A stretch of DNA of 9,340 bases from Vitreoscilla sp. GTDB lineage: Bacteria > Pseudomonadota > Gammaproteobacteria > Burkholderiales > Burkholderiaceae. The stretch spans positions 1-9,340 of the forward strand of contig JACMOG010000339.1 in NCBI GenBank assembly GCA_014378125.1, given 5' to 3'. The position numbers and the translations under genes are program-made. The notes under the pieces are model-generated. The model was given only the letters and a program-made list of their open reading frames with translations, did not search any database and was not told the DNA's origin. This document shows, piece after piece, positions 1 through 5,928 of the stretch (positions are counted from its first letter, which is position 1; the number at the start of each line of letters is the position of its first letter).

Positions 1-338
1 CGTTGGCCGTGCCGCACGTGGTGCTGCCGCCGCCGCCCGCGTCGACGCCGTCGCCCGCGGCGATCCTGACCGGCGCGCCCACGGCCAAGCCGTCGGACGC
101 CGCCGGCGCCGGCCGCTTCATCGTGCAGGTGGGCGCCTTCCTCGACGACGCCAAGGTGCGCGGGACCCGCGCCAAGGTGGAGAAGCTGGGCATGAAGACC
201 TACACCCAGCCGGTGGACACGCCCACGGGAAAGCGCATCCGCGTGCGCGTCGGGCCGTATGCCACCAAGGCCGAGGCCGACAAGATCGCCGCCCGCCTCA
301 AGGGCGACGGCCTGCAGGCCGTGGTGCTCACCCTGTGA
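1..338 (+). CDS. SPOR-domain (DedD-like) protein, 5'-truncated
   Basis: The reading frame is open to the left edge, so the N-terminus lies outside the window; the TTG at position 3 is not a credible start. About 111 residues are visible. Residues 1-33 are a proline/alanine-rich linker. Residues 36-111 form a SPOR domain, opening with RFIVQVGAF and ending with the RVGPYATKAEADKIAARL pattern typical of the family. SPOR domains bind denuded peptidoglycan at the division septum. DedD-type proteins carry an N-terminal transmembrane anchor, a low-complexity linker and this C-terminal domain, which fits what remains here. The stop (TGA 336-338) overlaps the GTG start of the next gene by 4 nt, so the two are probably translationally coupled. 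The dedD-cvpA-purF order known from beta- and gammaproteobacteria supports a DedD assignment over other SPOR proteins, but the anchor cannot be checked. Confidence 0.88.
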   Translation, partial: LAVPHVVLPPPPASTPSPAAILTGAPTAKPSDAAGAGRFIVQVGAFLDDAKVRGTRAKVEKLGMKTYTQPVDTPTGKRIRVRVGPYATKAEADKIAARLKGDGLQAVVLTL

Positions 339-853
339 ACCTGCCTCGCGTCGACCTGCAGCTCGGCTGGGTGGACATCGCCTTGCTGGCGGTGTTTTTG
401 CTGTCCGCGCTGGTCGGCCTGTGGCGCGGATTCATCTTCGAGATCGTGTCGCTGCTGGGCTGGGTGGTGGCCTTCATCCTGGCCAACACGCTGGGGCCGC
501 TGCTGGCCGACTACATCCCCGTGGGCGACAACCACAACCCGCAACTGGGGCTGTGGATCGCCTACGTCGCGGTCTTCGTGCTGGTGCTGCTGCTGTGCAC
601 GCTGTTCGCGCGCATGCTGCGCGCCCTGATCGCGGCCACGCCGCTGTCGTTCATCGACCACCTGCTGGGCGGCGCCTTCGGCGTGGTGCGCGGCGCGGTC
701 ATCCTGGTGGCGGTGGGCATGCTGGTGACGCTGTCGCCGTACGCGGATTCCACCCCGTGGAAGAACTCCCATGGCTCGCTCTGGTTGGGCCTGGCGCTGG
801 AAGGGTTGAAACCCATCCTTCCGCAGCAACTTAACGTGCACATCGCCACCTGA
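335..853 (+). CDS. cvpA: CvpA family inner-membrane protein
   Basis: The product has 172 residues, close to the usual CvpA length. It is an integral inner-membrane protein with about four hydrophobic segments, near residues 13-30, 35-55, 72-92 and 112-132. The first two are joined by the family's GLWRGF turn (residues 28-33), followed by E36. A second glycine-rich turn (LLGGAFGVVRG) precedes the last helix. CvpA was first described in E. coli as needed for colicin V production and has since been linked to envelope homeostasis; its biochemical activity is unsettled. The GTG start at 335 overlaps the stop of the SPOR gene. No strong Shine-Dalgarno is visible, so translation probably relies on coupling. 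Placement directly before purF is the classical arrangement and gives confidence in the name. The 109 nt between this gene and purF hold no further ORF or clear promoter. Confidence 0.9.
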   Translation: MNLPRVDLQLGWVDIALLAVFLLSALVGLWRGFIFEIVSLLGWVVAFILANTLGPLLADYIPVGDNHNPQLGLWIAYVAVFVLVLLLCTLFARMLRALIAATPLSFIDHLLGGAFGVVRGAVILVAVGMLVTLSPYADSTPWKNSHGSLWLGLALEGLKPILPQQLNVHIAT

Positions 854-962
854 TTCGGTCACCTCTGCGGGCCGATCTCGGCTACGGTTGCGGTTGGGGC
901 CAGGCCCCGCGATGGTGGCCACGAAACGAACTCTCTCTGTATTTCAGGAAACGGAACAAACC

Positions 963-2480
963 ATGTGCGGCATCGTCGGCGCGATCGCGAAATCCCCCGT
1001 CAACCAGATGATCTACGACGCCTTGCTGCTGCTGCAGCATCGCGGGCAGGATGCGGCGGGCATCGTCACGATGCAGGGCACCAAGTGCTTCATGCACAAG
1101 GCGCGCGGCATGGTCAAGGACGTCTTCCGCACGCGCAACATGCGCGCGCTGCCGGGCACCGTCGGCCTGGGCCAGGTGCGCTACCCCACCGCGGGCAACG
1201 CCTACAGCGAGGAAGAGGCGCAGCCGTTCTACGTCAACGCCCCGTTCGGCATCGTGCTGGTGCACAACGGCAACCTCACCAACGCGCACGCGCTCAAGGC
1301 CGAGCTGGTCGACCGCGATCGCCGCCACATCAACACCGAGTCGGACACCGAGGTGCTGATCAACATCCTCGCGCACGAGCTCGAGAACGCGGCGCGCGGC
1401 TCGGCGCTGACGCCCGACGTGGTGTTCGCGGCCGTGGCCGCGGTGCACAAGCGCATCAAGGGCTCGTACGCCGTGGTGGCGCTCATCGCCGGCTACGGCC
1501 TGCAGGCTTTCCGTGATCCGTACGGCATCCGCCCGCTGATCTACGGCACCGCCGAGACGGCCGACGGCCCCAGCGTGATCGTGGCCAGCGAGAGCGTGGC
1601 GCTCGAAGGCACCATGCACACGGTCGTGCGCGACGTCGCGCCGGGCGAGGCGCTGTTCATCGACCCGAACGGCAACGTGCACGCCAAGCAGTGCGCCGAG
1701 AACCCCACGCTCAACCCGTGCATGTTCGAGTACGTGTACCTGGCGCGGCCGGATTCGGTCATCGACGGCATCTCGGTGTACCAGGCGCGCCTGAACATGG
1801 GCGAGACGCTGGCGCAGCGCGTGATCTCCACGATGCCCCCGTCCGACATCGACGTAGTGATCCCCATCGCCGAATCGAGCCGCCCGTCGGCGATGCAGCT
1901 CGCCCAGAAGATCGGCAAGCCGTACCGCGAAGGCTTCGTCAAGAACCGCTACGTGGGCCGCACCTTCATCATGCCGGGCCAGTCGGTGCGCAAGAAGTCG
2001 GTGCGCCAGAAGCTCAACGCCATCGGCGTGGAGTTCAAGGGCCGCAACGTGCTGCTGGTGGACGACTCGATCGTGCGCGGCACCACGTCCAAGGAGATCG
2101 TGCAGATGGCGCGCGAGGCTGGCGCCAACAAGGTCTACATGGCCTCGGCCGCGCCGCCGGTCAAATACCCCAACGTGTACGGCATCGACATGCCCACGCC
2201 CGAGGAGCTGATCGCCTCCGGCCGCACGCAGGACGAGATCCGCGGCTTCATCGGCGCCGACGCGCTGATCTACCAGGACGTCGACGCGATGAAGCGCGTG
2301 GTGGGCAAGCCCAACACCAAGGTGGTGAGCTTCGAGGCCTCGTGCTTCGACGGCCGCTACATCACCGGCGACGTGAGCGTGGAAGACTTCTCCACCATGC
2401 GCGAGCAGCGCCGCTCGCAGCAGGTGGAGGAAGACGATCCGGCGCGCACGCGCCTCGCGCTCCAGAACACCAGCGACTGA
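963..2480 (+). CDS. purF: Amidophosphoribosyltransferase (PurF)
   Basis: PurF catalyses the first committed step of purine synthesis: PRPP plus glutamine give 5-phosphoribosylamine, glutamate and pyrophosphate in the cytoplasm. Starting at ATG 963 the product has 505 residues, the same length as E. coli PurF. It begins MCGIVG, so Cys2 becomes the N-terminal catalytic nucleophile of the class II glutaminase domain after Met removal, with no propeptide. R73 (in QVRYPTAGN), N102-G103 (in HNGNLTN) and D128 (in ESDTEVL) fit the glutamine-binding and oxyanion positions of that domain. The phosphoribosyltransferase half carries the PRPP loop [13 protein letters not shown], with D367-D368. The frame is open upstream to a TTG at 888, but the need for Cys2 at the terminus fixes the start at 963; an AGGAA at 946-950 and a GGA at 953-955 lie upstream. 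It is not followed by metZ, a common neighbour of purF in Burkholderiales. Confidence 0.98.
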   Translation: MCGIVGAIAKSPVNQMIYDALLLLQHRGQDAAGIVTMQGTKCFMHKARGMVKDVFRTRNMRALPGTVGLGQVRYPTAGNAYSEEEAQPFYVNAPFGIVLVHNGNLTNAHALKAELVDRDRRHINTESDTEVLINILAHELENAARGSALTPDVVFAAVAAVHKRIKGSYAVVALIAGYGLQAFRDPYGIRPLIYGTAETADGPSVIVASESVALEGTMHTVVRDVAPGEALFIDPNGNVHAKQCAENPTLNPCMFEYVYLARPDSVIDGISVYQARLNMGETLAQRVISTMPPSDIDVVIPIAESSRPSAMQLAQKIGKPYREGFVKNRYVGRTFIMPGQSVRKKSVRQKLNAIGVEFKGRNVLLVDDSIVRGTTSKEIVQMAREAGANKVYMASAAPPVKYPNVYGIDMPTPEELIASGRTQDEIRGFIGADALIYQDVDAMKRVVGKPNTKVVSFEASCFDGRYITGDVSVEDFSTMREQRRSQQVEEDDPARTRLALQNTSD

Positions 2481-2512
2481 GCGCCTTTCCCTCGCCACCG
2501 ACGCACGTCCAC

Positions 2513-2528
2513 GGCACCTTCGGGTGCC
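2513..2528 (+). terminator. UUCG-capped hairpin between purF and gltX
   Basis: GGCACC (2513-2518), TTCG (2519-2522) and GGTGCC (2523-2528) form a perfect 6-bp stem closed by a C(UUCG)G tetraloop, one of the most stable RNA loops. It lies 33 nt after the purF stop and 20 nt before the preferred gltX start. The following sequence, TTCCCATTTC, is only a weak U tract, so this may be a partial terminator, an mRNA-stabilising 3' end for purF, or an attenuator rather than an efficient terminator. Its 3' arm contains the alternative GTG (2524) for gltX, which argues against that start. Confidence 0.5.
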
Positions 2529-2547
2529 TTCCCATTTCATCGCCGCC

Positions 2548-3942
2548 GTGACCAACAACATCCGCACCCGCATCGCCCCGTCCCCCACGGGCTTCCTCCA
2601 CCTCGGCACCGCGCGCACCGCGCTGTACTCGTGGGCCTTCGCGCGCCACCATGGCGGCGAGTTCGTGCTGCGCATCGAGGACACCGACGTCGCGCGTTCC
2701 ACGCAGGATTCGGTGGAGCAGATCCTGGCCGCGATGACCTGGCTGGGCCTGGGCTACGACGAAGGTCCGATCTACCAGATGCAGCGCCTCGAGCGCTATA
2801 GGGCGGTGGTCGACCAGATGCTCGCGCAGGGCACGGCCTACCTCTGTTATTGCTCGCCGGAAGACCTCGACCGGATGAAGGCCGACCAGGAGGCGCGCGG
2901 CGAGAAGCGCCGCTACGACGGCACGTGGCGCCCGCTGCCCGGCAAGACGCTGCCGGCGATCCCCGACGGCGTGAAGCCGGTGGTGCGGTTCGCCAATCCG
3001 GCCGACGGCGATGTCACCTGGAACGACCTGGTGAAGGGCCCGATCACGATCGGCAACAAGGAGATCGACGATCTCATCATCGTGCGCGACGATGGCGTGC
3101 CCACGTACAACTTCGCGGTGGTGGTGGACGACTGGGACATGAAGATCAGCCACGTGTTTCGCGGCGACGAGCACATCAACAACACGCCGTGGCAGATCAA
3201 CATGTTCCGCGCGCTGGGCGCCACGCTGCCGCAGTTCGGCCACCTGCCCATCATCCTGGGCGACGACGGGCTGAAGCTGTCCAAGCGCCGCGGCGCCGTG
3301 AGCGTCACCGGCTACGAGGACAACGGCTACCTGCCCGAGGGCATGAACAACTACCTCGCGCGCCTGGGCTGGAGCCACGGAGACGACGAGCTGTTCACGC
3401 TCGAGCAGATGGTGGCGTGGTTCGACGGCTCGCACCTGAACAAGAGCCCCGCGCAGTGGGATCCGGCCAAGCTGCTGTGGGTGAACGCGCACCACATGAA
3501 GCAGGCCGACGACGCGCGTCTGGCGACGCTCGTCGTGGGGCAGCTGGGGAAGAAGGGCATCGAGGCCGTGGCCGACGCGACGATGGCCGCGCGCTGCGCG
3601 CTGCTGAAGGATCGCTGCCAGACCACGGTGGAACTGGCCGACTGGATCGCCATGTTCTACGTGGCCCCCGTGCCCGCGCAGGCGGACGTCGACCAGCATG
3701 TGACCGAGCCCGCGAAGGCCGCGCTGGGCACCCTGCGCGACAAGCTGGAAACCGCGGCGTGGGACAAGGCCGGCATCGCCGCCGCGATGAAGGAAACGCT
3801 GGCGTCGCACGGCCTGAAGATGCCGCAATTGGCCATTCCGCTGCGGGTGGTGGTATGCGGCCGCGCGCAGACGCCGGGCATCGATGCGCTGATGGCCCTT
3901 TTCGAGCGAGAAGTTGTACTCGTCCGCTTGCGCACCGTTTGA
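2548..3942 (+). CDS. gltX: Glutamyl-tRNA synthetase (GluRS)
   Basis: This class Ic aminoacyl-tRNA synthetase charges tRNA-Glu with glutamate in the cytoplasm, feeding translation and, through glutamyl-tRNA, haem synthesis. From GTG 2548 the product has 464 residues, usual for the family. The HIGH-type signature is [10 protein letters not shown] (residues 11-20), and the KMSKS-type loop is KLSKRRG (243-249). Typical GluRS blocks [20 protein letters not shown] and [10 protein letters not shown] are present, and the C-terminus ([11 protein letters not shown]) is intact. An in-frame GTG at 2524 would add eight residues but lies inside a stable hairpin; the 2548 start gives an N-terminus ([15 protein letters not shown]) matching homologues. 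Neither start has a good Shine-Dalgarno. The first two ligands of the E. coli-type zinc site are kept (C100, C102), but the later Cys/His pair is not, the region reading YDGTWR. The tRNA cluster downstream includes two of this enzyme's substrates. Confidence 0.97.
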   Translation: MTNNIRTRIAPSPTGFLHLGTARTALYSWAFARHHGGEFVLRIEDTDVARSTQDSVEQILAAMTWLGLGYDEGPIYQMQRLERYRAVVDQMLAQGTAYLCYCSPEDLDRMKADQEARGEKRRYDGTWRPLPGKTLPAIPDGVKPVVRFANPADGDVTWNDLVKGPITIGNKEIDDLIIVRDDGVPTYNFAVVVDDWDMKISHVFRGDEHINNTPWQINMFRALGATLPQFGHLPIILGDDGLKLSKRRGAVSVTGYEDNGYLPEGMNNYLARLGWSHGDDELFTLEQMVAWFDGSHLNKSPAQWDPAKLLWVNAHHMKQADDARLATLVVGQLGKKGIEAVADATMAARCALLKDRCQTTVELADWIAMFYVAPVPAQADVDQHVTEPAKAALGTLRDKLETAAWDKAGIAAAMKETLASHGLKMPQLAIPLRVVVCGRAQTPGIDALMALFEREVVLVRLRTV

Positions 3943-3957
3943 AATCTGTTCTATACT
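3928..3957 (+). promoter_or_regulatory. Putative sigma70 promoter of the tRNA cluster
   Basis: TATACT (3952-3957) is a near-consensus -10 box. A TTGCGC (3928-3933) lies 18 nt upstream as a plausible -35, inside the last codons of gltX. The -10 is followed by the GC-rich AGCGGTC, the kind of discriminator found at stringently controlled stable-RNA promoters. A TTGAAA at 3939-3944 is a better hexamer but is only 7 nt from the -10, so it cannot serve with it. The first tRNA begins about 60 nt downstream, leaving a short leader (to 4020) with no other visible feature. Confidence 0.6.
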
Positions 3958-4020
3958 AGCGGTCTTCGCTCTTCACCACGCGATGCGGTTTCGGAAATCA
4001 AACGCCGGAACGAATATTGT

Positions 4021-4096
<76 letters not shown>

Positions 4097-4144
4097 AACT
4101 GCTTCGGCAGGCCAGCGGCGCGTGGTAGAGAGAAGATGGATTTA

Positions 4145-4220
4145 GACCCTATCGTCTAGAGGCCTAGGACACGACCCTTTCACGGTCGTTACCGGGGTTC
4201 GAATCCCCGTGGGGTCGCCA
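4145..4220 (+). tRNA. tRNA-Glu (TTC), copy 1
   Basis: The gene is 76 nt with encoded CCA. Acceptor arms GACCCTA and TGGGGTC pair, with a T6-G67 wobble. The anticodon stem CGACC/GGTCG encloses loop CTTTCAC, giving anticodon TTC at 4179-4181. The T arm is CGGGG-TTCGAAT-CCCCG and the discriminator is G73 (4217). It differs from copy 2 at tRNA positions 2, 49, 65 and 73. The downstream spacer to tRNA-Asp is 64 nt. Confidence 0.97.
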
Positions 4221-4284
4221 GCTCACACTGGGAAACAAGTTGCAGGCAGCGCTTGGAACGCAAGTTCGAAGTTGCCGACCACGT

Positions 4285-4361
4285 GGAGTGGTAGTTCAGT
4301 TGGTTAGAATACCGGCCTGTCACGCCGGGGGTCGCGGGTTCGAGTCCCGTCCACTCCGCCA
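4285..4361 (+). tRNA. tRNA-Asp (GTC), copy 1
   Basis: The gene is 77 nt with encoded CCA. Acceptor arms GGAGTGG and CCACTCC pair perfectly. The anticodon stem CCGGC/GCCGG encloses loop CTGTCAC, giving anticodon GTC at 4319-4321. The T arm is GCGGG-TTCGAGT-CCCGT and the discriminator is G. It is identical over all 77 nt to copy 2. An 18-nt spacer separates it from the second tRNA-Glu. Confidence 0.97.
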
Positions 4362-4379
4362 GAATTTATCTTTACGACT

Positions 4380-4455
4380 GGCCCTATCGTCTAGAGGCCT
4401 AGGACACGACCCTTTCACGGTCGTTACAGGGGTTCGAATCCCCTTGGGGTCACCA
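4380..4455 (+). tRNA. tRNA-Glu (TTC), copy 2
   Basis: The gene is 76 nt with encoded CCA and anticodon TTC at 4414-4416 in loop CTTTCAC. It carries four differences from copy 1. Position 2 is G (4381), making a G2-U71 wobble. The T-stem pair 49:65 is A-T (4428/4444) instead of C-G. The discriminator is A73 (4452) instead of G. The cloverleaf is intact, so the gene is probably functional, though its acceptor end differs in ways that could affect charging. Confidence 0.95.
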
Positions 4456-4464
4456 GTCACAAAC

Positions 4465-4501
4465 GCGAGCGCAATGCTCGCAGCGTCGAGCGCAGGCTCG
4501 A
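4465..4501 (+). other. Two hairpins in the second Glu-Asp tRNA spacer
   Basis: GCGAGC (4465-4470) and GCTCGC (4476-4481) form a 6-bp stem around GCAAT. TCGAGC (4486-4491) and GCTCGA (4496-4501) form another 6-bp stem around GCAG. They fill most of the spacer between tRNA-Glu copy 2 and tRNA-Asp copy 2. They may be processing or spacing structures in the primary transcript; no function is shown. Confidence 0.45.
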
Positions 4502-4516
4502 AGCGAGCGACCACTT

Positions 4517-4593
4517 GGAGTGGTAGTTCAGTTGGTTAGAATACCGGCCTGTCACGCCGGGGGTCGCGGGTTCGAGTCCCGTCCACTCCGCCA
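4517..4593 (+). tRNA. tRNA-Asp (GTC), copy 2
   Basis: The gene is 77 nt with encoded CCA and anticodon GTC at 4551-4553. It is identical over its full length to copy 1. It is the last gene of the cluster and is followed within 13 nt by the terminator stem. The 61-nt spacer before it, unlike the matching spacer upstream of copy 1, carries two compact hairpins. Confidence 0.97.
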
Positions 4594-4605
4594 AGATCGT
4601 CGATG

Positions 4606-4629
4606 CAGCCACCCCCGGGTGGCTGTTTT
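4606..4629 (+). terminator. Intrinsic terminator of the tRNA cluster
   Basis: CAGCCACC (4606-4613) pairs perfectly with GGTGGCTG (4618-4625) around CCCG. A T tract follows at once (TTTTCGTTT from 4626). The stem starts 13 nt after the last tRNA. This is the best-formed terminator in the window. The remaining 77 nt to the next gene show nothing I can name. Confidence 0.9.
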
Positions 4630-4706
4630 CGTTTCCGGAGTCGATTCGCGCGGCGACGCATCTCGCGCGACTTCAGGTCGCCGGAAAAGCGGCCGATATC
4701 CCGGAC

Positions 4707-5348
4707 ATGACCGAACGCCTGTCCCCCGTCGCCCCCGCCGCAGACCGCCTTCGCGCGCCCGTGGCGCTGGCGTTAGCGGCGGCGATCGCGGCCTGCACGG
4801 CCCTGCCCAACACCGCGCCGACGTACGTCGAGCCGCCCAAGGCCGCGCCGTCGGCCAAGGTCCGGGTGGTCAACCTGCACCCGTTCGCCTACTACGCGGA
4901 CATCGCCGTGTTCGACTCGCCGACTTGCTTCACGAAGGCCAACCTGGGCATGACCGGCGGCAACAGCCACGACGCCGAGCGCATCGGCATGCTCGACGAC
5001 AAGCCGGTGTCGGCCGCCTCGCTGGAACGCTTCGTGCCGGCCGACGAGCCACTGGTGATCGGCCCGCGCGCCGTGTTCCCCACGGTCACCAGCAGCGAGA
5101 TCATGCATTCGCTGATGCCCGACACCCAGGCCGAGGTGCGCACCCGCCAGGCCGGCGTCTGCAAGGTGCCGAGCTTCGTGCCCAGGCTCAACGAGCAGTA
5201 CGAGGTGGTGGTGGACCTGACGCCGGCGCACTGCACCGTGACCCCGTTCCACCTGGTGCGCGGCGACGGCGGCGTCAAGCGCGAGCCCGTGGAGACGACG
5301 CCCTCGTTGATCTCCACCTACGAATTCGACATGCGCTGCTTCCGGTGA
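4707..5348 (+). CDS. Putative lipoprotein of unknown function
   Basis: I do not recognise the family. The 213-residue product has an N-terminus with R4, R14 and R16, then an alanine/leucine-rich hydrophobic stretch (17-29) and a lipobox IAAC with C30. It is therefore probably exported, cleaved by signal peptidase II and lipid-anchored in the envelope. Residues 31-50 are a proline/alanine-rich spacer of the kind seen after lipidated cysteines. The mature part is one globular-looking domain with four further cysteines (C74, C152, C176, C211), enough for two disulfides. It begins with a hydrophobic strand pattern (KVRVVNLHPFAYYADIAVFD) and ends with an arginine. The ATG at 4707 has only a weak ribosome site, but the export signal starting there supports it. 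It stands alone: the tRNA terminator precedes it and ogt converges on it, with stop codons 4 nt apart. Base composition matches its neighbours. Confidence 0.82.
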   Translation: MTERLSPVAPAADRLRAPVALALAAAIAACTALPNTAPTYVEPPKAAPSAKVRVVNLHPFAYYADIAVFDSPTCFTKANLGMTGGNSHDAERIGMLDDKPVSAASLERFVPADEPLVIGPRAVFPTVTSSEIMHSLMPDTQAEVRTRQAGVCKVPSFVPRLNEQYEVVVDLTPAHCTVTPFHLVRGDGGVKREPVETTPSLISTYEFDMRCFR

Positions 5349-5352
5349 CTCT

Positions 5353-5928
5353 TCACGAAGTCGACGGCTCGAAAAGTCCGCCCTGGCGCGTGCCGACCGG
5401 CAACACGATCCCCTCGATATCCAGCAGCGCCTGCTTGCGATGCAGCCCTCCAGCATACCCCGTGAGCGTGCCGTTCTCGCCGATCACGCGGTGGCAGGGC
5501 ACGATCACCGTGATCGGGTTGCGGCCCACCGCGGCCCCGACCGCGCGCGAGGCCTGCGGGCTGCCCACTTCGCGGGCGATGCGTCCGTAGCTGATCGTGT
5601 CGCCACAGCGGATGGCCGACAGTCGGCCCCAGACGGCCTCCTGGAACGGCGTGCCTTGCGGCGCAAGGGCCACCTTGAACTCGCGCAGGCGGCCCGCGAA
5701 GTACAGGTCCAGCTCGGCGCGCGCCTGGGCGATCCAGCGCTGCGCGTCGTCCACCGGCGCGGCCAGCAAGCCGGGCCAGTGCTGCTGGCGGTCGAACCAC
5801 AGGCCCATGAGGCCGGCCTCGCAGGCCAGCGCGGTGAGCGGTCCCAGCGGCGTGTCGATCACGCCTTGGGCGAGGCCCGCGCCCGTCGTGCGGCGGGCGG
5901 GCAGGGCGGAGGAGGCGGGGCGGGTCAT
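5353..5928 (-). CDS. ogt: Methylated-DNA--protein-cysteine methyltransferase
   Basis: This suicide enzyme directly reverses O6-methylguanine and O4-methylthymine damage by moving the alkyl group to its own cysteine. The 191-residue product is of Ogt/single-domain AGT length. An N-terminal ribonuclease-like domain spans about residues 20-90. The DNA-binding and active-site domain follows, from GTPFQEAVW (92-100) through the ISYGRIA helix-turn-helix region (112-118) and the NPITVIVPCHRVIG block (137-150). C145 in PCHR is the acceptor, and H146 and E171 complete the family's catalytic network by position. An AAGGAA Shine-Dalgarno (complement of 5934-5939) lies 5 nt before the ATG, inside the end of the upstream gene. 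The ATG overlaps that gene's TGA by 4 nt, so the two form one operon. The separate symbol ogt is preferred to ada because no sensor domain is attached. Confidence 0.95.
   Translation of the reverse strand: MTRPASSALPARRTTGAGLAQGVIDTPLGPLTALACEAGLMGLWFDRQQHWPGLLAAPVDDAQRWIAQARAELDLYFAGRLREFKVALAPQGTPFQEAVWGRLSAIRCGDTISYGRIAREVGSPQASRAVGAAVGRNPITVIVPCHRVIGENGTLTGYAGGLHRKQALLDIEGIVLPVGTRQGGLFEPSTS

Larger units (their letters stand above)
4145..4593 (+). repeat. Tandem duplication of a tRNA-Glu/tRNA-Asp unit
   Basis: Unit 1 (4145-4361) and unit 2 (4380-4593) have the same gene order and nearly the same length (217 and 214 nt). The Asp genes are identical and the Glu genes differ at four positions. 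The Glu-Asp spacers (64 and 61 nt) are largely unrelated, apart from a shared segment just before the Asp genes that ends in ccgaccac or gcgaccac. The pattern suggests an old duplication whose tRNA bodies are kept similar by selection or gene conversion while the spacers drift. Confidence 0.85.

Noticed and set aside
884..912. Small dyad GGGGCC-A-GGCCCC before purF as an operator or terminator
   Set aside because: The usable stem is only about 4 bp with a 5-nt loop and no T tract; this is expected by chance in GC-rich DNA.
882..2702. Very long minus-strand open frame (606 codons) opposite purF and the start of gltX
   Set aside because: It is an antisense shadow of GC-rich coding DNA. The translation is dominated by His, Arg, Val and Ala with no recognisable domain, while the plus strand encodes well-conserved PurF.
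2362..3828. Long minus-strand open frame (488 codons) opposite gltX
   Set aside because: Same shadow effect: low-complexity His/Arg/Val-rich translation, while the plus strand is a clear GluRS.
4240..4539. Short open frames across the tRNA cluster
   Set aside because: They consist of translated tRNA sequence and are commonly mis-annotated as proteins.
4857..4918. Possible DUF4397-like domain in the lipoprotein (KVRVVN strand start)
   Set aside because: Only a short hydrophobic strand resembles that family; the rest does not match, so no domain is assigned.
5335..5375. Shared bidirectional terminator between the lipoprotein gene and ogt
   Set aside because: The stops are 4 nt apart and only misaligned 4-bp dyads occur, without T tracts on either strand.
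4520..5590. Plus-strand open frame running from inside tRNA-Asp copy 2 through the lipoprotein gene
   Set aside because: It begins inside a tRNA and its translation is arginine/proline-rich shadow; the other frame gives a lipoprotein with a proper signal peptide.
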